This document shows, piece after piece, positions 52,366 through 61,050 of a stretch of DNA of 64,000 nt. The stretch covers positions 124,001 to 188,000 of the forward strand of contig NZ_NAAI01000002.1 of the NCBI RefSeq assembly GCF_018155095.1, read 5' to 3'. A model generated the notes under the pieces. That model was not told where the DNA came from. It ran no database searches and saw nothing but the letters and a program-made list of their open reading frames with translations. Position 1 is the first letter of the stretch; each line of letters starts with the position of its first letter. Position numbers and translations under genes: made by a program. The DNA comes from Bartonella queenslandensis (GTDB lineage Bacteria > Pseudomonadota > Alphaproteobacteria > Rhizobiales > Rhizobiaceae).

Positions 52366-53685
52366 ATGCAACAAAGCCAAGTACAAAAGGTCGTAGATGA
52401 TCTACTGAAAAACTATCCCAAAAAATTTGATCTTTCTTTAGAACGTATTGTTCACCTTTTAGAGCGTCTTGGTAATCCACATTTAAAACTTGCGCCTGTT
52501 ATTCACATCGCTGGAACAAATGGCAAAGGATCTGCCTCAGCAATTTGTCGTGCTCTTTTGGAACGTGCTGGATACCGCGTTCATGTCTATAGTTCACCCC
52601 ACCTCGTCAACTGGAATGAACGCTGCCGGTTAGGTCAAAAAGGAGGGGGGGAACTTGTTACAGAGAGCCTATTGGCTGAAACAATCCGTGAAATTATAAA
52701 AGTAAATCGTCAAGAGCCGATTACTATTTTTGAAATTTTTACAGCTGCTGCCTTTATGCTGTTTAGTACACATCCAGCCGATGTTGTCATTTTAGAAGTT
52801 GGGTTGGGAGGACGTTTTGATGCGACCAATGTCATTAACAAACCAGCGGTATCGCTTATTATGCCCATTGATTATGATCATGAGAACTTTCTTGGAAACA
52901 CAATGGCTCAGATCGCTTTTCAAAAAGGGGGGATTATAAAACCAAACGTTTCTATGGTTATCGGTAAGCAAGACCATGAAGAAGCTCTTGATACTTTAAT
53001 ATCCCTTGCCGATAAAAATAAAGCACCTTATTCTCTATTTGATCAAGATTATCAAAGCTATAAAGAACATGGACGTATGGTTTTTCAAAACAATCAAGGT
53101 CTCATGGATCTTTCACTTCCTAATCTTATTGGAGATCACCAAATTGCCAATGCTGGTGCTTCTCTTGAAGCAGTCTATCAAGCAGGATTTCAACTTTCAG
53201 AACAAGTCATAAATGATGCTTTAAAAAATATTTATTGGCCCGCACGGATGCAACATCTGACCCAAGGGCTCTTGGTTGCTCAACTATCTCCTAATATTGA
53301 TTTATGGCTTGATGGTGGTCACAATCCTGCTGCTGGAAAGGTTATTGCGGCAGAACTTACACAATGGAGAAAAAAAACAGATCGTCCCATTATTATGATT
53401 GCTGGCATGATGAATACCAAAGATGCTGTTGGTTATTTTCGTCCTTTAGCAAATCTTGTCGATAAAGTATATACAATACCGCTTATTAACAATGACGCCA
53501 GTATCTCTCCAAAAAACTTAGCTGAATCAGCTCAAAAAGCAGGAATCCTTTCTATCCCACAAGAGCACCTACAAGATGCTTTGCATAAAATTAAGGTCGA
53601 ATATAAAGAAGCAATCGTTCTTATTGGAGGTTCCCTTTATCTTGCAGGCGATATTTTGCGTGACAATAAAACGCCACCGTGCTAG
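52366..53685 (+). CDS. folC: Bifunctional folylpolyglutamate/dihydrofolate synthase
   Basis: Adds glutamate to folates and, in bacteria, usually also makes dihydrofolate from dihydropteroate. The start at 52366 (MQQSQVQKVVDDLLKN) follows the accD stop by four bases; longer frames overlap accD and are not family-like. The 439 residues show the Mur-ligase P-loop HIAGTNGKGSASAICR, SSPHLVNWNERCRLG, EVGLGGRFDATNVI, DYDHENFLGNTMAQIAFQKG and, in the C-terminal domain, LDGGHNPAAGKVIA. No ribosome-binding site of its own was seen, which fits coupling with accD. accD-folC is a conserved alphaproteobacterial pair. Confidence 0.95.
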   Translation: MQQSQVQKVVDDLLKNYPKKFDLSLERIVHLLERLGNPHLKLAPVIHIAGTNGKGSASAICRALLERAGYRVHVYSSPHLVNWNERCRLGQKGGGELVTESLLAETIREIIKVNRQEPITIFEIFTAAAFMLFSTHPADVVILEVGLGGRFDATNVINKPAVSLIMPIDYDHENFLGNTMAQIAFQKGGIIKPNVSMVIGKQDHEEALDTLISLADKNKAPYSLFDQDYQSYKEHGRMVFQNNQGLMDLSLPNLIGDHQIANAGASLEAVYQAGFQLSEQVINDALKNIYWPARMQHLTQGLLVAQLSPNIDLWLDGGHNPAAGKVIAAELTQWRKKTDRPIIMIAGMMNTKDAVGYFRPLANLVDKVYTIPLINNDASISPKNLAESAQKAGILSIPQEHLQDALHKIKVEYKEAIVLIGGSLYLAGDILRDNKTPPC

Positions 53686-53728
53686 AAATTGAATCTTTTT
53701 AAAGCTTTGAAAGATAGACTTTTTAATC

Positions 53729-54727
53729 ATGCAACTTGATTGTGCACTTTATCAACATCCTAAACTTATTACTGTTTTTGGCGGGTCTGGTTTTGTAGGT
53801 CGTCATGTCGTTGAAACTTTGACTAAGCGGGGGTATCGCGTTCGCATCGCTGTGCGTTGTCCGCAAAAAGCTTATTACATGCTCCAAATAGGAGAAGTAG
53901 GACAAACCCAAATGCTTAAAACGGACATCAAGCATCGTGCATCCGTTGCACGTGCATTGCTTGGCGCTGATGCGGCAGTGTTTTTGCCTGGTAGCTTAAA
54001 ACAAGCAAATCAATCGAATTTTAAAAGCACACAAATTGATGGCACTTACAATGTTGCTGAATTAACAGCAGAAGCTGGTATTCCACTCATCTATATGTCA
54101 ACACTTGTAGCTAATGAAAATGCTTCATGTCTTTATGCACGTGTTAAATTTATAGGTGAGCAAATCATTCATAACAAGTGTCCTCAAGCAATTATTATGC
54201 GTCCATCTATTATCTTTGGGCCAGAGGATTGTTTCTTTAATACCTTAGCAGATCTGTCACGTTTTTTACCCATTATGCCTCTTTTTGGAGGAGGACAAAG
54301 TAAATTGCAACCCGTATATGTTGGTGATGTTGCTGAGTTTATTGCGCGCGCTTTAAATGGACAGGTTGATTGGGGAAAAAATTATGATCTTGGTGGTCCT
54401 CAGATTATCACCTTCCAAAATGTTCTTGAAAATATACTCAAAGTCATTCACCGTAAAAAAACAATCCTATCCATGCCTCTTTCTGCCGGTCTATTAATTG
54501 GAGAAATTTTGGGAGCAATCGGTAAACTACCTTTTGTACCAACACTTGTAACAGCCAACCAGATACGTTTTTTACAAATGGATAACATTGTTTCTCAAGA
54601 AGCTATTGAAAATGAACATACTTTAGAGGGTGTGGGAATTACTCCTAGAGCAATGGCTGCATTTTTGCCAAGTTATCTTTGGAGATTTCGTCCACATGGT
54701 CAATTTTCCCAAAATTTACTTGTCTAA
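53729..54727 (+). CDS. NDUFA9-like complex I NAD(P)-binding protein
   Basis: Atypical short-chain dehydrogenase homologous to the 39-kDa (NDUFA9) accessory subunit of mitochondrial complex I; in alphaproteobacteria the homologue associates with or stabilises complex I. The 332 residues have the dinucleotide motif ITVFGGSGFVGRHVVETL at the N-terminus, ADAAVFLPGSLKQANQ, the family RPSIIFGPEDCFFNTLA and LQPVYVGDVAEFIARAL. They lack a clear catalytic YxxxK in the usual context (LYARVKFIGEQII is the nearest). It is not adjacent to nuo genes here. Confidence 0.92.
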   Translation: MQLDCALYQHPKLITVFGGSGFVGRHVVETLTKRGYRVRIAVRCPQKAYYMLQIGEVGQTQMLKTDIKHRASVARALLGADAAVFLPGSLKQANQSNFKSTQIDGTYNVAELTAEAGIPLIYMSTLVANENASCLYARVKFIGEQIIHNKCPQAIIMRPSIIFGPEDCFFNTLADLSRFLPIMPLFGGGQSKLQPVYVGDVAEFIARALNGQVDWGKNYDLGGPQIITFQNVLENILKVIHRKKTILSMPLSAGLLIGEILGAIGKLPFVPTLVTANQIRFLQMDNIVSQEAIENEHTLEGVGITPRAMAAFLPSYLWRFRPHGQFSQNLLV

Positions 54728-55446
54728 AATAAATTCTTCCAAAACTGAGTTCATTATTTGATTTATAATTCATAGCTTGTTGTTCGCTCTTTTAAAATCA
54801 GAGTGTTCAATAGATTGATGTTTTTGCATTTTAAATGCTCCATTCAGTATCATAAAAAATGTTTTCTCGCACATCTATAGTATTTTGATAAAAGCATTGA
54901 AAACAGGAGAAAAACACTTCTTATAAACTGTCTTCATGTAAGAGCAGACGTAATCTTGAAATCCAGAAAAACCAATTCTGGATTGCCTATTCATAAATAT
55001 AAAGACAACAACCTATGGCTTTTGCATTATATTATTTTGCTAAAAAGCTTAATCATGAAATTAAATAAGGTAACAATACCCTTTTTAAATACCCCCATAA
55101 GTGAGTAGAATAAGAGTATACTCTTTTTGATTATCTCGAAAAAAGATCAACATAAAAACTGTGAAGCAATGCATCATGTTTATTATTTAAAAGGTATTAC
55201 TCTGGAGATTTTTAAAAGTTGCAAACCAAGTGAAATGGATAGAATTTTGTTTATAGAACAAACTTATCATGAAATCTCTTATCCAATTAGTAATATCATT
55301 ACCCAAATCTATCAATGCATATTTGTTGCGCAAATTTATGGAGATTTTAAAAGAGCTTTTTCATATAAAGAAGTCTTCTTCTTGTCTTGCATTTTTTTTT
55401 AATTTCTCCTACCGTCTTGAAAAAATCGATTTTAAAGGAATGAAGA
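54728..55446. other. Gap between the NDUFA9-like gene and ahcY
   Basis: Starts with a family-like head (TTGATTTATAATTCATAGC, 54759) and has a faint core-like piece (ACACTTCTTATAAACTGTC, about 54925). A 91-codon frame with a TTG start at 55127-55402 has no recognisable family or ribosome-binding site; I do not call it. AAAGGAATGAAG precedes ahcY. No SAH or SAM riboswitch pattern was found. Confidence 0.35.
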
Positions 55447-56844
55447 ATGGCAGCTCAAGATTTTGTTGTCAAAGATATTGCACTTGCCCCTTATGGTCGT
55501 AAAGAACTTGATATTGCTGAAACTGAAATGCCTGGTTTGATGGCTTGTCGCAGAGAGTTTTCTTCCAGTCAACCTTTACGCGGAGCGCGTATTTCAGGCT
55601 CATTGCATATGACAATTCAAACAGCCGTTTTAATTGAAACATTAAAGGCGATTGGCGCCAATATACGGTGGAGCTCTAGCAATATTTTTTCTACGCAAGA
55701 TCATGCAGCAGCAGCTATTGCCGCAACTGGTATTCCTGTATTTGCCGTTAAGGGTGAAACCTTGGAAGAATATTGGACTTATATAGATGCCATTTTTCAA
55801 TGGCCCGATGGTAATCCTTCTAATATGATTTTAGATGATGGCGCTGATGCCACAAACTATATCTTAATGGGAAGTCGTGCAGAACAAAATAAAGATATCC
55901 TCTCGAATCCCAAAACAGAAGAAGAAGAATTTTTTTTCAAACAAATCCAAAAGCGTATGGATGCAACGCCAGGATTTTTTACACGACAGTGCGCAGCAAT
56001 TAAAGGTGTAAGCGAAGAAACGACAACAGGTGTAAACCGTCTTTATCAATTACAAAAAGAAGGGCTTCTGCCTTTTCCTGCGATTAATGTCAATGATAGC
56101 GTCACTAAATCAAAGTTTGATAATAAATACGGATGTAAAGAATCATTGGTCGATGGCATTCGACGTGGAACAGACGTGATGATTGCTGGTAAAACAGCCA
56201 TTGTCTGTGGTTATGGTGATGTAGGAAAAGGTTCAGCAGCATCTCTTTCAGGTGCTGGGGCTCGTGTTAAAGTGACAGAAATTGATCCTATTTGTGCTCT
56301 TCAAGCCGCTATGGATGGCTATGAAGTTGTTAATTTAGATGATGCTGCCTCCAGTGCTGATATTATCATTACAACAACAGGCAATAAAGATGTTGTCCGT
56401 TTAGACCATATGCGACAAGTAAAGGATATGTGTATTCTTGGAAATATTGGCCATTTTGATAACGAAATCCAAGTCGCAGCTCTTAGAAATTTGCCATGGA
56501 CAAATATTAAGCCTCAAGTTGATATGATCACCTTTCCCGATGGGAAACGCATCATTTTGCTCTCTGAAGGACGTTTGTTAAATCTCGGTAATGCAACGGG
56601 GCATCCTTCTTTTGTCATGTCAGCTTCGTTTACTAATCAAGTTTTAGCGCAAATTGAACTCTTTACCCGTACAGGACACTATACCAATGAAGTCACTGTT
56701 TTACCTAAACACCTTGATGAAAAAGTTGCGCGTCTACACCTTGATCGGTTAGGAATAAAATTAACTGTTTTATCAGAAGAGCAAGCCACTTATATTGGAG
56801 TTACACCGCAAGGACCTTATAAACCAAACCATTACCGTTACTGA
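55447..56844 (+). CDS. ahcY: Adenosylhomocysteinase
   Basis: Hydrolyses S-adenosylhomocysteine to homocysteine and adenosine, relieving product inhibition of methyltransferases such as UbiE. The 465 residues show the substrate domain ([40 protein letters not shown]), [16 protein letters not shown] with the NAD-linked Lys, the NAD motif [15 protein letters not shown], and the C-terminal [20 protein letters not shown] ending PYKPNHYRY, which is diagnostic. A good ribosome-binding site (AAAGGAATGAAG) precedes the ATG. divL follows after 35 bp. Confidence 0.97.
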   Translation: MAAQDFVVKDIALAPYGRKELDIAETEMPGLMACRREFSSSQPLRGARISGSLHMTIQTAVLIETLKAIGANIRWSSSNIFSTQDHAAAAIAATGIPVFAVKGETLEEYWTYIDAIFQWPDGNPSNMILDDGADATNYILMGSRAEQNKDILSNPKTEEEEFFFKQIQKRMDATPGFFTRQCAAIKGVSEETTTGVNRLYQLQKEGLLPFPAINVNDSVTKSKFDNKYGCKESLVDGIRRGTDVMIAGKTAIVCGYGDVGKGSAASLSGAGARVKVTEIDPICALQAAMDGYEVVNLDDAASSADIIITTTGNKDVVRLDHMRQVKDMCILGNIGHFDNEIQVAALRNLPWTNIKPQVDMITFPDGKRIILLSEGRLLNLGNATGHPSFVMSASFTNQVLAQIELFTRTGHYTNEVTVLPKHLDEKVARLHLDRLGIKLTVLSEEQATYIGVTPQGPYKPNHYRY

Positions 56845-56879
56845 AATGCTTCCTTGGGTTTAAAAAAGGGAAAGATGTC

Positions 56880-59345
56880 GTGCTCAGCTTTGGTGACCAT
56901 ACCCCCAAAGAAAAAGCTCAAAAAATGATTCGAGTCTATACGTCTATATTTTGCCTTTTTTTCTTTTTTTCTCCAACACGCACTGTTGCTCAATCGTTGG
57001 AAAGTTATTTGCCATTCTCCTTCACTTTGCCAAATGGTCCATGGCTGCTTTTGGCACTGTGTGGAGGAATTTCGTGTGCTTCACTTCTTTCGTGCATCAT
57101 TGTTATCATGAATGCAAAAAAAGCTGTACAGAAGCCTCTGAAGACAATTCAAGCAGATCTTTCTGAAAAACTTAAATATTATGAATGGCTTCTGGAAGAA
57201 ACCGAGCAGTTGCTTCTTATCTGGGAAAATCCAACAACCTTACCCCGTGTTGTTGGTACTCTTTCCACATTGCAAAAAATAGGTATTGATCAGCAAAATT
57301 TTCAGCGCTTTGAACTATGGGTTGAAGAAAATTCTCTGAGGGAACTTGATTATGCATTGACTCAACTGCATTGTAAATGTCATCCTTTCGAACTTTCTAT
57401 CACAACAACAAGTAATGTGCTGTTACAGGTTACAGGAGTCATCGCAGGAACAGTCGCCATTGCTCGCTTTCAGGATATTTCAAAACAGCAGAGCGAGAAT
57501 GCTCGTTTACAGAAAGATATCACCCACCTTCTTACTGAACTGAGAATGCAGCGTAATCTTCTTGATCTTATTCAAGAACCTGTATGGATAAAAGATTGTG
57601 AAGGAAAAGTTTGTTTTATCAACCGTGCCTTTAGAGAAATGACAGACTTTCGTGAAGGCAGTGATGAAGTGGGGGATCTTTTTAATGAAAATACACAACG
57701 CAAAACAGATGAAGCAGAAACACTTTTTCAAGATCATGTTCACACTGTCATTGATGGAGAGCGACGCCGTTTTCATCTCACACGTATTACAACAGCTGAA
57801 GGAATGGCTGCTTTTGCTCGTGATGACAGTGCCTATGAAAATCTTGCTCATGAATTAAGATATGTTCTTCAAAGCCATTATGAAACCCTTGACCAAATCT
57901 CAACTGCTGTAGCTATTTTTGATAAAAACCAAAAATTAAAATTCTGCAATCATGCTTTTAAAATTTTATGGCCATTGGAGAGTTCCTTTTTAGAAAGTAA
58001 ACCAAGCCATACATTGTTTCTTGAACGTTTACGTGAAAAAGGACTCATTGCTGAACATCCTGATTGGCGCGCGTGGAAAGAAGAACTTTTTAAAGCCTAT
58101 CGGCAAACAGAATCGAACCAACAAATTTGGAATCTTCCAGATGGACGTACGGTGCGTGTTGTCTCGAGCCCCCATCCACAAGGAGGTGTCACTTGGCTTT
58201 ACGAAAACCTTACAGAAAAAATTGATCTTGAACGCCGTTATAATACACTTATTAAAATACAAGGTGAAACACTTGATAAACTTTCCGAAGGCGTGGTCGT
58301 TTTTGGTACTGATGGGCGCCTTCGTTTATCGAATCCTGCCTTGTCGAAATTGTGGGCACTTCCTTATAATTTACTGGTAGAAGGAACCCATATTACCCAG
58401 TTACAAAGTCATTGTTCAACCTTAACTTTGGGACAAGAATGGAATCAATTTACCAAATTTATTACTGGTTTTGCTGAAAAACGTGAAACATATTCAGGTC
58501 GTATAGATCTTAAAAATGATATGATTATTGATTATACTTTGGTCCCTCTTCCCGATGGACAGACGATGCTTACTTTTGTGAATGTTACGGATACTGTCCA
58601 TGTTGCACGTGCTCTTCAAGAAAGAAATGAAGCCTTAGAAAGTGCTGATCGTTTGCGTAATGAATTTGTCCAACATGTTTCCTATGAATTGCGCACACCT
58701 CTTACCAATATTATTGGATTTTCCGATATTTTACGCGATCAAATTTTCGGTTCTATCAATGAACGTCAACAAGAATATCTTGGGCATATTCATTCAGAAT
58801 CAGGCACTCTTTTAAATATTGTTAATGATATTCTTGATCTTGCCACTCTTGATGCAGGCATTATGGAGTTAGACATAAAATCAGTTAACATTGCCGATGC
58901 TATGATACAAGCAGTAGCACGTGTAGAAGATCGCCTTAATGGACGTCATATTACGCTTTTACAACAAATTTCTCCTTCTTTAAATTCTATTTCTGCTGAT
59001 GAAAAACGCTTACATCAAATTTTTGTGAATGTTCTAAGTAATGCTATTAATTTTGCAACGGAGGCGAGTACTATTGAATTTTGTGTCGATGAACAAGATG
59101 ATAGTATTGTCTTTAGCATTCACAATGAAGGCTCTGACATCCCTGAAGACATCCTTGATCGTATTTTTAAACGTTTTTCTTCCCATTCACACCATGGTGG
59201 GCGAGCGGGAGCAGGTCTTGGCCTTTCCCTTGTAAAAAGTTTCGTTGAACTACACGGTGGACATGTTGAAATTCTGACCGGTTCTGGAAAAGGAACAACC
59301 GTTAAATGTTTTTTCCCTCTTCCCAAAGGAGATAAGATTTTTTAA
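56880..59345 (+). CDS. divL: DivL-like kinase with Tyr in place of the phospho-acceptor His
   Basis: In Caulobacter DivL is a tyrosine-bearing kinase homologue that controls CckA and so CtrA phosphorylation and the cell cycle. Here the dimerisation box reads EFVQHVSYELRTPLTNIIG, with Tyr602 (numbered from GTG 56880) at the His position. Two N-terminal hydrophobic segments (SIFCLFFFFSPTRTVA; LLLALCGGISCASLLSCIIV) are followed by PAS-type modules (about 230-560) and a GHKL domain with N-box FVNVLSNAINFA and G2 GGRAGAGLGLSLVK. AGGG supports the GTG. An ATG at 56925 would begin a signal-like leader. Between ahcY and tsaE, as in related genomes. Confidence 0.92.
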   Translation: MLSFGDHTPKEKAQKMIRVYTSIFCLFFFFSPTRTVAQSLESYLPFSFTLPNGPWLLLALCGGISCASLLSCIIVIMNAKKAVQKPLKTIQADLSEKLKYYEWLLEETEQLLLIWENPTTLPRVVGTLSTLQKIGIDQQNFQRFELWVEENSLRELDYALTQLHCKCHPFELSITTTSNVLLQVTGVIAGTVAIARFQDISKQQSENARLQKDITHLLTELRMQRNLLDLIQEPVWIKDCEGKVCFINRAFREMTDFREGSDEVGDLFNENTQRKTDEAETLFQDHVHTVIDGERRRFHLTRITTAEGMAAFARDDSAYENLAHELRYVLQSHYETLDQISTAVAIFDKNQKLKFCNHAFKILWPLESSFLESKPSHTLFLERLREKGLIAEHPDWRAWKEELFKAYRQTESNQQIWNLPDGRTVRVVSSPHPQGGVTWLYENLTEKIDLERRYNTLIKIQGETLDKLSEGVVVFGTDGRLRLSNPALSKLWALPYNLLVEGTHITQLQSHCSTLTLGQEWNQFTKFITGFAEKRETYSGRIDLKNDMIIDYTLVPLPDGQTMLTFVNVTDTVHVARALQERNEALESADRLRNEFVQHVSYELRTPLTNIIGFSDILRDQIFGSINERQQEYLGHIHSESGTLLNIVNDILDLATLDAGIMELDIKSVNIADAMIQAVARVEDRLNGRHITLLQQISPSLNSISADEKRLHQIFVNVLSNAINFATEASTIEFCVDEQDDSIVFSIHNEGSDIPEDILDRIFKRFSSHSHHGGRAGAGLGLSLVKSFVELHGGHVEILTGSGKGTTVKCFFPLPKGDKIF

Positions 59346-59373
59346 TTTCAACCTTTACTTTTTCATCCATCTC

Positions 59374-59853
59374 ATGGAACTTTTAATGGATTTTAGTTTT
59401 TTTCTTGAAAACGAAGAAGCAACAAAGCTTTTTGCACAAAATTTAGCCCTTTCTTTAAAGCCGGGAGATCTTGTAACGCTGCAAGGAGATCTTGGAACTG
59501 GAAAATCAACCATTGCACGTACAATCATCCAAACGCTTGCAAACGATAATACCATGGATGTTCCAAGCCCTACTTTTACTCTTGTGCAAAGCTATCAACT
59601 CCCACAGTGTGAAATTATTCATGCTGATCTTTATCGCCTTTCTATGGCAGAAGAAATTGATGAATTAGGGCTTCATGAAGCAAGAGAAAAAAACATTTTA
59701 CTGGTTGAATGGCCAGAAAGAAGTGCAGACCTTTTAGAGATTGCCACTTTTGCACTCACCTTACAATATAAAGCACATGGGCGCCATGTGACATTGAGAT
59801 CCGCACAACATTCTATTGAACGTTTGCAACAATCTTTTGCAATTCAAACATAA
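59374..59853 (+). CDS. tsaE: tRNA t6A synthesis ATPase TsaE
   Basis: ATPase partner of TsaB/TsaD in the threonylcarbamoylation of A37 in ANN-decoding tRNAs. The 159 residues have the Walker A GDLGTGKSTIARTII, SPTFTLVQSY and HADLYRLSMAEEIDELGL, then LLVEWPER, all TsaE marks. MELLMDFSFF was used as N-terminus; MDFSFFLENEE (ATG 59386) is an equally possible start. In many relatives a phosphotransferase gene follows directly, but here an empty gap and a reversed trxA follow. Confidence 0.94.
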   Translation: MELLMDFSFFLENEEATKLFAQNLALSLKPGDLVTLQGDLGTGKSTIARTIIQTLANDNTMDVPSPTFTLVQSYQLPQCEIIHADLYRLSMAEEIDELGLHEAREKNILLVEWPERSADLLEIATFALTLQYKAHGRHVTLRSAQHSIERLQQSFAIQT

Positions 59854-60495
59854 AAAATATAGACATGATCATAAACATCATCATTTTTTAGTTTGTGATG
59901 CCTCAACGTACTTATAACATTTGAGATGATGAATAAAATAAAGATGCCCCACTGGATGTACCAACCATGAAGATGAAACAAAACACTGACTTTTTTTATA
60001 AAAATGGCAGCATTCGTTAATTGGGAAGAATGAATCCGTTTCTTTTAGAGAATGTTTTTTTGTCTCTCATATTTTTTTGAAAATCTTAAAAAACTCTTTT
60101 GATTCTAGAGAAACATGTAAGAGAGTTTTGTATCAAGGTGATAATTTTCTCAGAAGAGCATTAACTTATCCATAGTGAATTTGCTTTCTCCTTAAAAATT
60201 GTAAACTTTAGAAAAGTAATTTGTAAAATTTTTTCTTAAAATTTCCTTCTGTTATTGCCAAGCACTCCGAATAAAAAACCTCCTCCTTATTGCTAGAGTG
60301 TATTTGCTTTTTTTATGTGTTGGCCCCTATCTCGATAGCCTTATCCAAGATAAAAAATATTATTTACTTAAATATTTGTTGGCGTGCACATAAACAAGGA
60401 ATTGCCTACATTGTTCATACCGGACAGTGTGGATTCTTAAATGCATTTAAACTTTTTGATTTAATTGAATTGCTATTACAATAGAAAAGAATGTT
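59854..60495. other. Gap between tsaE and trxA
   Basis: About 0.65 kb, AT-rich. AAGATGCCCCACTGGATG near 59941 faintly resembles the repeat mini-frame region, too weakly to call. The 64-codon frame 60290-60484 ends in GIAYIVHTGQCGFLNAFKLF, which is protein-like but unassigned, perhaps a remnant of a lost gene at an inversion junction. No RNA gene was recognised. Confidence 0.3.
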
Positions 60496-60535
60496 TTTAA
60501 AAAATCAAAAGGAGAGACTAAAATTTCTCTCCTTT
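60496..60535 (-). terminator. Rho-independent terminator after trxA
   Basis: AAAGGAGAGA (60508-60517) and TCTCTCCTTT (60526-60535) form a perfect 10-bp stem with an 8-base loop. On the minus strand TTGATTTTTT follows. It ends the addA-trxA transcript. Confidence 0.85.
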
Positions 60536-60554
60536 ATCGTTACTGTGTATGGCA

Positions 60555-60875
60555 TTACAGCCCATCTTTTATCCACTCAGAAAGACGTCCTTTAGAGGTA
60601 GCACCAATCATATTCGATGAGACACTTCCATTTTTAAACATTAATAATGTAGGGATAGAACGTACTCCATATTGGGTAGCCAATTCCGGATTTTCGTCAA
60701 TATTTACTTTGACAATTTTCACTTGGTTTTGCATTTCCGTTGAAATTTCATCCAAAATTGGAGCAATCATTTTGCAAGGGCCACACCATTCTGCCCAAAA
60801 ATCAACCACAACAGGGGTGGAAGAGGTTAGAACTTCATTTTCGAAATTATCCTTATCAACTTTTATACACGTCAT
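60555..60875 (-). CDS. trxA: Thioredoxin
   Basis: Small redox protein that reduces cytoplasmic disulfides, including those of ribonucleotide reductase. The 106 residues have the canonical active site [15 protein letters not shown], the cis-Pro segment [15 protein letters not shown] and the start [16 protein letters not shown] precedes the ATG. It lies 175 bp downstream of addA on the same strand. The addA-trxA neighbourhood is common in Hyphomicrobiales. Confidence 0.96.
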   Translation of the reverse strand: MTCIKVDKDNFENEVLTSSTPVVVDFWAEWCGPCKMIAPILDEISTEMQNQVKIVKVNIDENPELATQYGVRSIPTLLMFKNGSVSSNMIGATSKGRLSEWIKDGL

Positions 60876-61050
60876 TGATTTATCCTTTATACTTATTTTT
60901 TATAGATTGGTATGATAACAATTCATATCAAGTTATTGCAAAGATAAATTATTAAGGCGTTTTTTTGCACCAAAAATTGTGGAGCGTATTTATTTGAGCA
61001 TTTTATGAAAGTAAAAAAACGTAAAAATACTTTGAAGGAAAAAAATAACT

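Noticed and set aside
55127-55402. 91-codon frame upstream of ahcY
   Set aside because: TTG start, no ribosome-binding site, no recognisable family, and a second equally long frame overlaps it.
55300-55446. SAH or SAM riboswitch in front of ahcY
   Set aside because: No GC-rich conserved stem or pseudoknot is visible; the leader is AT-rich without the known consensus.
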